Shown here piece after piece: positions 18,615-27,058 of a DNA stretch of 64,000 nt. A model generated the notes under the pieces. The model saw only the letters and a program-made list of their open reading frames with translations. It was not told the DNA's origin and made no database searches. The stretch's first letter is position 1; the number at the start of each line of letters is the position of its first letter. Source of the stretch: Chryseobacterium sp. GVT01B (GTDB lineage: Bacteria > Bacteroidota > Bacteroidia > Flavobacteriales > Weeksellaceae); assembly GCF_019970045.1 (NCBI RefSeq), contig NZ_JAHXYI010000003.1, positions 248,001-312,000 on the forward strand, in the 5' to 3' direction. Both the position numbers and the translations under genes were made by a program.

Positions 18615-18637
18615 GTGTTAAAACTTGTGTACATTTG
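18608..18637 (+). promoter_or_regulatory. Promoter of the TetR-efflux operon
   Basis: TTG (18608-18610), 19 bases, then TACATTTG (18630-18637) is a near-ideal Bacteroidota promoter. The ATG at 18649 follows 11 bases later, so the 5' leader is very short. Confidence 0.75.
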
Positions 18638-18648
18638 CGCCCTGAAAA

Positions 18649-19287
18649 ATGAACACGAACATGATTTCAAAAGAAGAAAATATATTATTCGCAGCCGAGA
18701 AGCTTTTTGCAGAGAAGGGTTTCGAAGGGACTTCCACCCGCGAAATTGCAAAGGATGCTAATGTTAATATTTCTATGATCTCGTATTATTTTGGCTCTAA
18801 GGAAAAACTTTATGAGAAATTAGTAGAATACAGAATGAATGAAGGTCAGTTCTTTTCAAAAGATCTTTTGGGACGAACCGATATCAACGAGTGGCAGAAA
18901 ATTGAAAAAGTAATTGATCAGTTTTCTAACAAGATCCGTACTCAAAAATGCTTTTACAGGATTATGCAGAGAGAGCAGGTGTATACCAAGAACCCTCAGA
19001 TTGTAGAATTTTTAAAGCAAACTAAAATGGGATTCCTTTCTATGTATTCACAAATATTGGAAAGCGGTCTTAAAAATGGAATTTTCACCAAAAATCCACC
19101 TATTTATCTCCTTCATTCCACTGTAAGCGGAACTTTATTTTATGCATTCAATGCAAAAGAAATGTATAAAGAGTTTCTGAATGAAACAGAAGATGAAGAA
19201 GTCTTTGATGAAAAATACTATACTGAACTTAATAAACATATTAAATACTTACTAAAAGACCTTTTAGGTTATGAAGAGAATAAATAA
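18649..19287 (+). CDS. TetR/AcrR family transcriptional regulator of the efflux operon
   Basis: A 212-residue one-component repressor. The N-terminal TetR helix-turn-helix is clear: AAEKLFAEKGFEGTSTREIA then VNISMISYYFGSKEKLYEKL (about 15-60). The C-terminal ligand and dimer domain is helical and unassigned. The start could also be the Met at 18661 (residue 5), given the very short leader. It heads an operon with TolC-, HlyD- and DHA2-type genes, overlapping the TolC gene by 17 bases, so it is likely to autoregulate and control this pump. A palindrome covers its promoter. Confidence 0.9.
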   Translation: MNTNMISKEENILFAAEKLFAEKGFEGTSTREIAKDANVNISMISYYFGSKEKLYEKLVEYRMNEGQFFSKDLLGRTDINEWQKIEKVIDQFSNKIRTQKCFYRIMQREQVYTKNPQIVEFLKQTKMGFLSMYSQILESGLKNGIFTKNPPIYLLHSTVSGTLFYAFNAKEMYKEFLNETEDEEVFDEKYYTELNKHIKYLLKDLLGYEENK

Positions 19288-20584
19288 CTCAGTGATTGCA
19301 TTATCACTATTCGTAGGAATAGCAAATGCAAATGCTCAGGAGAAAAAAACACTTTCTCTTGACGAAGCTGTACAGTTGGGAATCCAGAACAGCAAGAATC
19401 TCAAGATCGATGCAGCCAAGATCGAAGAGGCTACAGCTGATCTTTTGGAAGCTAAAAACAGACAGTTGCCGGAATTGAAAGTATCTGGCAGCTATATGTA
19501 CCTTCCGATAAAACCGAATGTAGACATCAAACTTCCGGGTGTTTCAGGAGCAGGAGGTCCCGAAGTACATCAGGTAGCTTACGGCTCAGCAAATCTTAGC
19601 GTTCCAATCTATAGCGGAGGAAGAATCAAATATGGGATTCAGTCAGCTAAATATCTGGTGGAAGCTTCAAAATTAAGCACTGAGAACGACAAAATTGCTA
19701 TTGCTTATAATGTTGCCCAGGCTTATAACAACTTATTTAAAGCCAATCAGTCTATCAAAGTTTTTGAAGAAAACCTTGCCGCTTCTCAAAAAAGAGATGA
19801 AACATTTCTTAAAATGGAAAACAATGGTTTAATCGCAAGAAACGACAGGTTAAAGGCCAATCTTCAGACTTCAAATATTGAACTTCAGCTATTGGAAGCT
19901 AAGAACAACTACAATATTGCCAACATCAATATGGATTTGTTACTGGGAATTCCTGAAACTACTGAGTTAGAAGTGGATGAAAACTATATTGAAGAAGGTT
20001 CAGATGTGAAACCGGTTGACTTTTATGTTACTGAAGCCAGAGAAAACCGTAAAGATTTACAGGCTTTAGCACAACAGAGAAAAGCGGCAGAGTTGGGATC
20101 AAAAGCTGCAAAAGCTGAAAATCTTCCTTCTATCGCATTTACCGGAGGTTATGTAGCCGCGGATATTCCTAAGTTTCTTACCGTATACAATGCCATCAAT
20201 GTAGGAATTGGGGTTTCTTATAACCTATCGAACCTGTGGAAAGAAAATTCTTCATTAAAACAGTCACAAGCGAGAGAAAAGCAATTGGCAGCTACGGATG
20301 AATTACTGAATGACAACATTAAGCTTGACGTCAACAGAGAGTATCAGAATACAGACTATTCAAAAAAGAGAATTGCTGTTTTTGAAAAATCTGCTGAACA
20401 GGCTAATGAAAATTACAGAATTACAAAAAATAAATACGACAACGGTCTAGCAACGATGACAGAATTATTGGATGCAGACGCAGCGCAGATTGCAGCTAAC
20501 GTTGGAGTGATCAATGCTAAAGCAGATGCTGCCTTGGCATATAGAAAACTATTACAGACAACAGGAACTTTAACAATTAAATAA
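19271..20584 (+). CDS. TolC family outer-membrane efflux protein
   Basis: This 437-residue protein is the outer-membrane channel of a tripartite pump. It has a signal peptide (MKRINNSVIALSLFVGIANANAQ), then the usual first helix LSLDEAVQLGIQNSKNLKID. Two repeats of long coiled helices follow, with strand segments such as YGSANLSVPIYSGGRIKYGI and INVGIGVSYNLSNLWKENSS, and a final helix with ITKNKYDNGLATMTELLDAD. These are hallmark TolC-fold motifs. It overlaps the TetR gene and lies 16 bases before the HlyD-type gene, so the genes are almost certainly co-transcribed. Confidence 0.93.
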   Translation: MKRINNSVIALSLFVGIANANAQEKKTLSLDEAVQLGIQNSKNLKIDAAKIEEATADLLEAKNRQLPELKVSGSYMYLPIKPNVDIKLPGVSGAGGPEVHQVAYGSANLSVPIYSGGRIKYGIQSAKYLVEASKLSTENDKIAIAYNVAQAYNNLFKANQSIKVFEENLAASQKRDETFLKMENNGLIARNDRLKANLQTSNIELQLLEAKNNYNIANINMDLLLGIPETTELEVDENYIEEGSDVKPVDFYVTEARENRKDLQALAQQRKAAELGSKAAKAENLPSIAFTGGYVAADIPKFLTVYNAINVGIGVSYNLSNLWKENSSLKQSQAREKQLAATDELLNDNIKLDVNREYQNTDYSKKRIAVFEKSAEQANENYRITKNKYDNGLATMTELLDADAAQIAANVGVINAKADAALAYRKLLQTTGTLTIK

Positions 20585-20600
20585 TCAGATCGAAACCAAA

Positions 20601-21704
20601 ATGGAAAATAATAATACACAGGCAGCTGAACCTAAAAAGAAAAAAAGTTTAGTTTTTCCTATCATTTTAGCGGCAGTAGTAATCGGAGGAGGAATCTATG
20701 GTTACAGAGCCTTTACGTACGGACAGTATCACGAAGAAACTGACGATGCTCAGATCTCTTCCAATATGTCACCGGTAATTTCTAAAATTTCAGGTTATGT
20801 AGCTCAGGTAAAAGTAAAAGACAACCAGTTTGTAAAGAAAGGAGATACGTTGGTGATTTTGGATAACAGAGATCAGAAAATGGCTCTTGAACAGGCTCAG
20901 GCAGCATTATCTACCGCGAAAAGTAATATTTCAAATGCAGAAGCTACCACAACAGCTACTTCAAAAAATATCGGATCTTCAGAAGCGGCAGTAGTAACGG
21001 CTAACGCACAGATTGAAGCCGCAAAAGTAAATGTTTGGAAAACTTCTCAGGATTTGAAGAGATATGCTAATCTTGTAAAAGACCACTCTATTACAGAACA
21101 GCAATATGAGCAGGCTTTAGCCGCAAAACAATCTGCAGACAGACAACTACAGGTTTTGGTTGATCAGAGAAATCAAATTGCTCAACAAACTCACATCGCT
21201 TCTTCTCAGACCGCTGCAAGCTCACAACAAATCAGTGTTGCAGGATCTGTTGCAAAACAAAGAGAAGTAGATGTAGAAAATGCAAAACTGAATTTATCAT
21301 ATACGGTAATCCTTGCACCAGAAGACGGATATGTTGGAAAAGTACCTACACAGGCAGGTCAGTATCTGCAGGCGGGAGCGCAGTTGTTTGCTTTGGTAAA
21401 AAACGACCAGAAATGGGTAGTGGCCAACTTTAAGGAAACACAGGTAGATAAAATGGTAGAAGGACAGAAAGTAAAAATCGAGATTGATGCTTTCCCTGAT
21501 AAGGAATTTGAAGGAGTAGTAAGCTCATTCTCTCCGGCTACAGGAGCTACATTCTCTATTCTTCCTCCGGATAATGCAAGTGGTAACTTTGTAAAAGTAG
21601 TTCAGAGACTTCCTGTAAAAATTGATTTTGTAAATCTGGATAAAGAGATTGCGAAAAGACTAAGAACAGGAATGAACGTGAAGGCAGAAGTTGCTTTGAA
21701 ATAG
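20601..21704 (+). CDS. HlyD/EmrA family periplasmic adaptor of the efflux pump
   Basis: A 367-residue membrane-fusion protein linking the DHA2 transporter to the TolC channel. It has a short cytoplasmic N-terminus rich in Lys, one TM segment (about 17-38, LVFPIILAAVVIGGGIYGYR), a biotinyl-lipoyl half (TDDAQISSNMSPVISKISGY), a long Ala/Gln-rich coiled-coil hairpin (about 90-215), the second lipoyl half (LSYTVILAPEDGYVGKVPTQ) and a beta-barrel domain with WVVANFKETQVDKM. EmrA-type adaptors pair with 14-TM MFS pumps, matching the next gene. Confidence 0.93.
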   Translation: MENNNTQAAEPKKKKSLVFPIILAAVVIGGGIYGYRAFTYGQYHEETDDAQISSNMSPVISKISGYVAQVKVKDNQFVKKGDTLVILDNRDQKMALEQAQAALSTAKSNISNAEATTTATSKNIGSSEAAVVTANAQIEAAKVNVWKTSQDLKRYANLVKDHSITEQQYEQALAAKQSADRQLQVLVDQRNQIAQQTHIASSQTAASSQQISVAGSVAKQREVDVENAKLNLSYTVILAPEDGYVGKVPTQAGQYLQAGAQLFALVKNDQKWVVANFKETQVDKMVEGQKVKIEIDAFPDKEFEGVVSSFSPATGATFSILPPDNASGNFVKVVQRLPVKIDFVNLDKEIAKRLRTGMNVKAEVALK

Positions 21705-21724
21705 TATTTATGTACTTACGTAAA

Positions 21725-21759
21725 ATGTATTCATGATGAATTGAAAATCATTAATACAT
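21725..21759 (+). repeat. Hairpin between adaptor and transporter genes
   Basis: ATGTATTCATGAT and ATCATTAATACAT form a 13-bp stem with one mismatch around a 9-base loop. It has no T-run, so it is not a typical terminator; it could be an RNA-processing or stabilising element in the operon message. Confidence 0.5.
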
Positions 21760-21798
21760 CCTACATTTTACATTAATACAAATATTCGAATAAAAATT

Positions 21799-23376
21799 AT
21801 GCAAGATTCATTAGTAGAATATGGAGCGCGTAGAGTAATCATTACGATTACGGCTATCCTTTGTGCCCTTCTTGAAATTGTAGACTCCACGATTGTCAAT
21901 GTTGCCTTGAATGAAATGAAGGGGAATCTTGGATCTACACTTTCTGAAGTGGGATGGGTAATTACAGCTTATGCCATTGGTAACGTAATCATCGTACCAA
22001 TGACGAGCTGGCTTTCCCAGCAGTTTGGGCGTAGAAATTACTTTGCGGCATCCATCATTATATTTACTATATTTTCATTTTTATGTGGAAATGCGACCAA
22101 TATCTGGGAACTTGTGTTCTTCAGATTGATGCAGGGAATCGGTGGGGGAGCCTTATTGGTAACTTCACAGACGATCATTACGGAATCTTATCCGATTGAA
22201 AAAAGAAGTATGGCTCAGGCTATTTATGGTCTGGGAGTAATCATCGGCCCTACATTAGGTCCACCTCTTGGAGGGTATATCGTTGATAACTTCAGCTGGC
22301 CGTATATTTTCTATATTAATATTCCGATTGGAATTGCAGCAACCTTAATGACACTGCAGTTTGTAAGAAGTCCGAAATATGCTGAAAAACGTAAAGTTTC
22401 GGATGTTGACTGGATTGGAATTGGGCTATTGGCAGTAACAGTAGGTTCATTACAGTTCATTCTTGAGAGAGGTCATGAAGAAGACTGGTTTGCCAGCGGA
22501 ATGATTGTAGCGTTTACGGTGGCTGCTGTTTTAGGATTTATATTATTCCTTTGGAGGGAACTTACCTTTAAATATCCGATTGTTGAGCTCAGGGTGCTTA
22601 AAAATAGCAATCTAAGGATCGGAACAATGATGTCATTCGTACTTGGATTTGGGCTTTATGGATCTACGTTCATCGTTCCTCTTTACACTCAGAGTATTTT
22701 AGGCTGGACGGCTCTTCAGTCAGGAGCTTTGATGATTCCGGCAGCTTTAACAACAGCCTTCATGATGCCTATTATTGGTAGACTTTTGGCAAAAGGAGCA
22801 AAACAGCAGATCTTGGTTTCTTTAGGATTGTTCATCTTCTTTGTCTATAGTTTCTGGGGATATAAAATTCTGACTCCGGATACCAGTAAAGATGCATTTT
22901 TCTGGATGCTGATTGTAAGAGGAGCAGGTTTGGGACTACTGTTTATTCCAATCACCTCTTTGTCTTTAAGTACACTGAAAGGGCAGGAGATTGGTCAGGG
23001 AGCAGCCTTTACCGGGATGATGAGACAGTTGGGAGGATCTTTCGGGATTGCAGCGATTACAACTTTTATTGCTAATGCCGGTCAGAAATACAGGAATAAT
23101 CTGATTTCTCACCTTGACGAAAACAGTTTTGATGTCCAGCAAAGACTAGCTGCCCTTAAAGCAAATTTTATTGCCAAAGGAATGACGCCTGATGCAGCAA
23201 TGAATGCCGCTTATAAAATGCTTGATTTATCAGTCACCAAACAGGCCACTGTACTCTCTTATATGGATGTATTTCTTTATCTCGGAATCATATTCCTGAT
23301 ATGTATTCCGTTTATCTTACTCGTAAAAGAAAGAAAAAGCAAAGAAAAAATAGATTTGAGTGAAGCCATGCACTAA
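21799..23376 (+). CDS. DHA2 family MFS drug efflux transporter (EmrB-like)
   Basis: A 525-residue 14-TM proton-driven exporter. Motifs of the DHA2 group are seen: LLEIVDSTIVNVALNEM in TM1 (motif D1), WLSQQFGRRNYF in loop 2-3 (motif A), FRLMQGIGGGALLVTSQTII in TM4 (motif B), and GLGVIIGPTLGPPLGGYI in TM5 (motif C, the antiporter motif). Substrates cannot be deduced; homologues export uncouplers, dyes and antibiotics. It is the last gene of the TetR-TolC-HlyD-MFS operon and is followed by a strong terminator. Confidence 0.94.
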   Translation: MQDSLVEYGARRVIITITAILCALLEIVDSTIVNVALNEMKGNLGSTLSEVGWVITAYAIGNVIIVPMTSWLSQQFGRRNYFAASIIIFTIFSFLCGNATNIWELVFFRLMQGIGGGALLVTSQTIITESYPIEKRSMAQAIYGLGVIIGPTLGPPLGGYIVDNFSWPYIFYINIPIGIAATLMTLQFVRSPKYAEKRKVSDVDWIGIGLLAVTVGSLQFILERGHEEDWFASGMIVAFTVAAVLGFILFLWRELTFKYPIVELRVLKNSNLRIGTMMSFVLGFGLYGSTFIVPLYTQSILGWTALQSGALMIPAALTTAFMMPIIGRLLAKGAKQQILVSLGLFIFFVYSFWGYKILTPDTSKDAFFWMLIVRGAGLGLLFIPITSLSLSTLKGQEIGQGAAFTGMMRQLGGSFGIAAITTFIANAGQKYRNNLISHLDENSFDVQQRLAALKANFIAKGMTPDAAMNAAYKMLDLSVTKQATVLSYMDVFLYLGIIFLICIPFILLVKERKSKEKIDLSEAMH

Positions 23377-23778
23377 ATTTTAATTAAAAACCTTCGATAT
23401 TTTCGAAGGTTTTTTTTTGTTCATTTCTTACGTAAAATAATATCAGCCAATGGCTTTCAGTTTTAATTCTGTTAAATAAAAAATAATATCACTTATTGGA
23501 GAGTTTAATTATTTTTTCTAGCTTTACACCAACAAATGAAAAAATATGAATAGATTCCCTGATCCCTCAAACCCTTTTCAAAAAGGTATTTCCCTAATAA
23601 TGCGCCGGATTTTTATCTGAATATCGGTTTTTTATATCAACTGATCGAGTACTGTCTTTTTACTTTGTTTTTATATTCAATAAAGACAATGTTCTTATTT
23701 CCGAAAGCGTATGAATACGGTCTTTCGTTTCACTAATTAACTAAACCATGATCTCAATATACCTACAAAATATTAAAT
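23377..23778. other. 402-base gap after the efflux operon
   Basis: It begins with the efflux-operon terminator. The rest is AT-rich with a promoter-like TACTTTG at 23661-23667 on the plus strand, the best candidate for the following gene. A 24-codon ATG frame at 23546-23620 was considered and rejected. No RNA gene or repeat is evident. Confidence 0.5.
23386..23418 (+). terminator. Terminator of the efflux operon
   Basis: AAAAACCTTCG and CGAAGGTTTTT form an 11-bp stem followed by a long T-run, starting 10 bases after the MFS stop. Confidence 0.9.
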
Positions 23779-24375
23779 ATGAATCAAATACAACTGCCGG
23801 AAACCTATCTGGCATTATCAGATTTCAGAAAGCATGATATCTTTCTTCCTGAAATGAATCAGGCTCAGATTATCTCAGACTTTTTTCCCGGAACCTTTAC
23901 AGAACTTACCCAGCGCCTGTCTGATATTACAGGAGCCTTTTACGGCGGAATGCTCAAGCAGATTGGCCGACTTTACGGAGCCGAAGCTATTGAACAGCTT
24001 TCCAGTACTTTCATGTATGATCTCGGATCCAGAATGACACTGAAAAATCTTGAAACAAAACCTAACCTGCAGCCCGGTATTCCGGCTGTCGCCAAAATAC
24101 TGATAGGAGCAATTTTTACATCCAGTCCCGAATATAATTTTGAATTTAAAGAATTAAATGACTACAAATGTGAACTGCTGATCAAAGGAGTAGACCGTTA
24201 CCATAAAATTACGCATAGCCTGCAGATCGCGGGCCTGCTGAAATGGCCGGTCATAAAACCTTTCTTACAAGGAGTTTGCGATACCATGGGACTGGATGTT
24301 TTATTGGATATAAAAGTGCTGAAACTTGATCCGGACAGCACATGCAGCTATCATATTGTTGTCTCAGAAAAATAG
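23779..24375 (+). CDS. Unrecognised cytoplasmic protein
   Basis: I do not recognise this 198-residue protein. It has no signal peptide or TM segment. The N-terminus is MNQIQLPETYLALSDFRKHD. The middle has GAFYGGMLKQIGRLYGAEAI and a long helix. The C-terminal half has a strand ELNDYKCELLIKGVDRYHKI, then LKPFLQ-like helical sequence with Cys in GVCDTMGLDVLLDIKVLKL, and a closing strand TCSYHIVVSE. The last part, a Cys-containing helix followed by two strands, faintly resembles ligand-binding V4R or L-2-amino-thiazoline-4-carboxylate hydrolase-like domains, but this is only a resemblance. It has a fairly good G/C-containing codon pattern and stands alone. Confidence 0.7.
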   Translation: MNQIQLPETYLALSDFRKHDIFLPEMNQAQIISDFFPGTFTELTQRLSDITGAFYGGMLKQIGRLYGAEAIEQLSSTFMYDLGSRMTLKNLETKPNLQPGIPAVAKILIGAIFTSSPEYNFEFKELNDYKCELLIKGVDRYHKITHSLQIAGLLKWPVIKPFLQGVCDTMGLDVLLDIKVLKLDPDSTCSYHIVVSEK

Positions 24376-24414
24376 AGCTGAATATTGAAAATAATAATTT
24401 CAAATATCAATAGA

Positions 24415-24475
24415 AGCGGACTTTAGTCCGCTTTCTCTATTATAAATCAAGGATCGGCTTCAGCCAAAACATAAA
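24415..24475 (+). repeat. Paired-hairpin repeat, copy A (GGACTTTAGTCC / GGCTTCAGCC)
   Basis: AGCGGACT-TT-AGTCCGCT (24415-24432) is a perfect 8-bp palindromic arm pair. It is followed 22 bases later by TCGGCTTCAGCCAAAAC (24454-24470). The same two-hairpin arrangement occurs at 37208-37264 and 46646-46700. Confidence 0.7.
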
Positions 24476-24510
24476 ACCCGCACCCCGAATCCCGGACCTT
24501 AAATTTTACT

Positions 24511-25524
24511 CTATTTAATATTCTCCATCCATTCAATCCCACTCACATCAATCAGTTTCAATGCATGAATTTCACTTTTCTGAAGAATATCATTAATATT
24601 CAAAGTTACATCTGCCTTTGCTCCCAGAGGAATAATCAAGCTGTGCTTTCCCGGTTTTACTTTGGTAACATAATGATTCTGGATATTTTCTTTAGACAAT
24701 CGGGAAAGTTCTTTATGGTCAAGTTCTTTTAAAATATTTCCGTTTTTGTCCAGAATATGGATGCCTATCAGGAAAGAACCATAGACATCGGCCCCTTCCG
24801 TTCTGTACACTTCAAATTTTAAATCCGAATTATTATGGGAAATATTAGAAATTTCCAGTTTAGGTTTTACCGATTTATTATGCAAGGTTCCCCATACACC
24901 TCCATGGAAATACTGATTGGTAAAAAGAGTCAAACCAAATATGATAAGCGATCCTACCAATACAAAAACTTTTGGTTGTGAGACAGGAAAATTCCCTGAT
25001 CCCAACCATTGAAACCATCGTTTTTGAGTGAAGCTTTTGTTATTCTTTATGAAATAATAATCCAGTGAGTATGGACCACTTCCTGTAAGAAACAGGACAA
25101 ATCCGCCAGCGATTCCTAAAACTCCTATCTGCCATTCATCAAGGCAGGTTGTTCCCAGCCAGCCGGAACCCAACAGAATCCCTAGGGCAAGACTGAAGAT
25201 GCCGATACTCATTAAACGGGTAAATAATCCGAGAATAATGAATAATCCTACTATGGCTTCAATAATGGTGAAAATCATCATGGATTGCTGTAAGGCATCA
25301 GGATGAGTAACAAGATATTCAATAACAGGTTTTATGCCGAGTGCATTAGGTAAAAAGTGATTGAATTTTTCACCGATATATCCCTGTTCGTCGGGAATAA
25401 GCTTGTTTTCTAGGATAAGTCTGCGCCAGAAGGCTGAAAAATAGGTCCATCCGATGACCATTCGGAGAGATAAAGTATATAATCCGGCCAGGTCCGAAGA
25501 CTGGCTGTTTAAGGTATGTTTCAT
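24511..25524 (-). CDS. DoxD/DoxA-like (TQO small subunit) membrane protein of the DoxX superfamily
   Basis: This 337-residue protein has four hydrophobic helices in its first 180 residues (for example MMIFTIIEAIVGLFIILGLF and IGVLGIAGGFVLFLTGSGPY), matching the DoxD/DoxX quinone-linked membrane family. The second part (about 185-337) has one more TM segment and then a soluble beta-rich domain (VKPKLEISNISHNNSDLKFE) resembling DoxA, the other small subunit of archaeal thiosulfate:quinone oxidoreductase. So the two subunits appear fused. Whether it oxidises thiosulfate here is unknown. It lies 52 bases downstream of a small secreted protein gene on the same strand and is probably co-transcribed. 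Confidence 0.75.
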   Translation of the reverse strand: MKHTLNSQSSDLAGLYTLSLRMVIGWTYFSAFWRRLILENKLIPDEQGYIGEKFNHFLPNALGIKPVIEYLVTHPDALQQSMMIFTIIEAIVGLFIILGLFTRLMSIGIFSLALGILLGSGWLGTTCLDEWQIGVLGIAGGFVLFLTGSGPYSLDYYFIKNNKSFTQKRWFQWLGSGNFPVSQPKVFVLVGSLIIFGLTLFTNQYFHGGVWGTLHNKSVKPKLEISNISHNNSDLKFEVYRTEGADVYGSFLIGIHILDKNGNILKELDHKELSRLSKENIQNHYVTKVKPGKHSLIIPLGAKADVTLNINDILQKSEIHALKLIDVSGIEWMENIK

Positions 25525-25576
25525 TGAAATTAATATTGTATTGTAAAAAACTGATTTTTAATTGGGTTCAAAAAGT

Positions 25577-25933
25577 TTAAACCAGATTAAGTTTCAGTCT
25601 TTTAAACAGAATATATTTCGGTGGGCTGTTTCCCGTAGAATGCCCTGAATATTCATTGAAAGCAATCTTTTCTTCAACAGAGTTGTCTGCAGTGGAATAA
25701 AAATTGAAAAAAGAATCTTTGTATTGTCCTTGAATTTTAGCTTTTGATACCGAAACTCCTGTAGAAGCGGATGCCATATCACAGCTGGAAGAAAGAGAGG
25801 AGGTTATCTTTACCTTATTCAGCCCGCTGATATATTGAATGTCAAAAATATCAAGAACATTTCTTTTTACAGAACACGGCGATAATGAAAACACCAAAAC
25901 AAGCATCGTAATGATAGCTTTATAGGTTTTCAT
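25577..25933 (-). CDS. Small secreted protein upstream of the DoxD-like gene
   Basis: I do not recognise this 118-residue protein. Starting at ATG 25933 (rather than 25954) gives a signal peptide, MKTYKAIITMLVLVFSLSPC, with a Cys at position 20 but a poor lipobox (LSPC). The mature part has a strand LNKVKITSSLSSSCDMASAS and a Ser/Thr-rich body, ending in RLKLNLV. It precedes the DoxD/DoxA-like gene by 52 bases in the same direction, so a joint function at the envelope is plausible but unproven. Confidence 0.7.
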   Translation of the reverse strand: MKTYKAIITMLVLVFSLSPCSVKRNVLDIFDIQYISGLNKVKITSSLSSSCDMASASTGVSVSKAKIQGQYKDSFFNFYSTADNSVEEKIAFNEYSGHSTGNSPPKYILFKRLKLNLV

Positions 25934-25971
25934 ATGGAGTCCTGAGTGCGGCATAATTACAAAACTACACT

Positions 25972-26886
25972 TTATTTCAATGTAAGCTTAATAAATTGTA
26001 AAAAATCGTCCTGCTGGTCTACAAATAAGTAATGGGAACAATTGTCGATAAGTATGAAATTTTTCTTTCCGACAATATTTTTAAGATCATTCAGCTGTTT
26101 TTCTGAAAATATTCCGTCGTTCTTACCATATACCGCAAAGATGGCGATTCCTTTTTTTCGGATATCTTTTAAAACGGAAGTATTATCCAAATTATTCAGA
26201 GGTTCATTTTTATAGAACTTAAGAGGAGAATCAGAATTTCTGATGTTGTTTTTATAAAATTCACCTGCTTTGTATTCGTTTCTCAGCATTTCACTTTTGG
26301 GAGTAGGATTGGGCATATCGAAGAAATTGAGCTTACCGGCCATTTCATAACATCTTTTTCGATAGGCTGCAGAATTTTTATCCAGATTTTCTATTTCTGA
26401 AATTTCTTTGAGTTGGGAAGGATCATTTTTGAAATGTTCTTTTGCCTGTTTTAGGATATGATCATAGGTTTCCTGCTGCGTAAATAAAGCTCCGGCAAGA
26501 GTCAGCGAATTTACTTTTTCAGGAAATTGGGAAGTGAATAATGTCCCGATAATTCCACCAAAACTGTGGGCAAGAATATTTGCTTTCTTGATATGATAAG
26601 TGGTGTAAATTTCTTTTAAATCCTCAAAACTTTCTTTAAAAGTCATGACAGCATTTTCATCTTTTGAACGACCTTCACCGCGTCTGTCGTAAACAATTAC
26701 ATAAAATCCTTTATCAGCCAGCTTTTGAGCTGTAGTGCCTTCAAATAATGTAGCATTTCCGCTCGGACCTCCATGAATAAAAATAACGGAAACATTTTTT
26801 GGATTTCCATAGGCTTTAGAATATAGATTCTGTGCATTTAAAACAATGTAACTTATAATAAAGATAATGGTGAACAGTGATTTCAT
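25972..26886 (-). CDS. Secreted alpha/beta hydrolase (S33/proline-iminopeptidase-like)
   Basis: A 304-residue alpha/beta hydrolase with a signal peptide (MKSLFTIIFIISYIVLNAQN), hence periplasmic or surface. The oxyanion-hole motif HGGPSGNATLF is followed by VYDRRGEGRS, the nucleophile elbow AHSFGG and a late NCSHYLF that supplies the catalytic His. HGGP and the DRRGEGRS stretch are typical of proline iminopeptidase-like S33 enzymes. The acid residue is probably in VYGKNDGIF. The substrate (peptide or ester) cannot be told. It ends 38 bases before the start of the small secreted protein, so the three genes may form one unit. Confidence 0.85.
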   Translation of the reverse strand: MKSLFTIIFIISYIVLNAQNLYSKAYGNPKNVSVIFIHGGPSGNATLFEGTTAQKLADKGFYVIVYDRRGEGRSKDENAVMTFKESFEDLKEIYTTYHIKKANILAHSFGGIIGTLFTSQFPEKVNSLTLAGALFTQQETYDHILKQAKEHFKNDPSQLKEISEIENLDKNSAAYRKRCYEMAGKLNFFDMPNPTPKSEMLRNEYKAGEFYKNNIRNSDSPLKFYKNEPLNNLDNTSVLKDIRKKGIAIFAVYGKNDGIFSEKQLNDLKNIVGKKNFILIDNCSHYLFVDQQDDFLQFIKLTLK

Positions 26887-27058
26887 AATGGTTATTTTGA
26901 GCCCTCAAAACTACTGAATATTCTCTGAGCAGAAGATAAAACGAATGGAATTATGATTAAATTTAAAAATTAAAAATCACTGCTGACGGACAGTTGTCAT
27001 AATCCTGGTTTATCTTTACAAATCGGAAGTTTTATATAAAAACAGAAAATATATTGTA

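Noticed and set aside
23546-23620. A 24-codon ATG frame (MNRFPDPSNPFQKGISLIMR...) before the orphan 198-residue gene
   Set aside because: No ribosome-binding or promoter context, and another short ATG frame overlaps it. Nothing supports translation.
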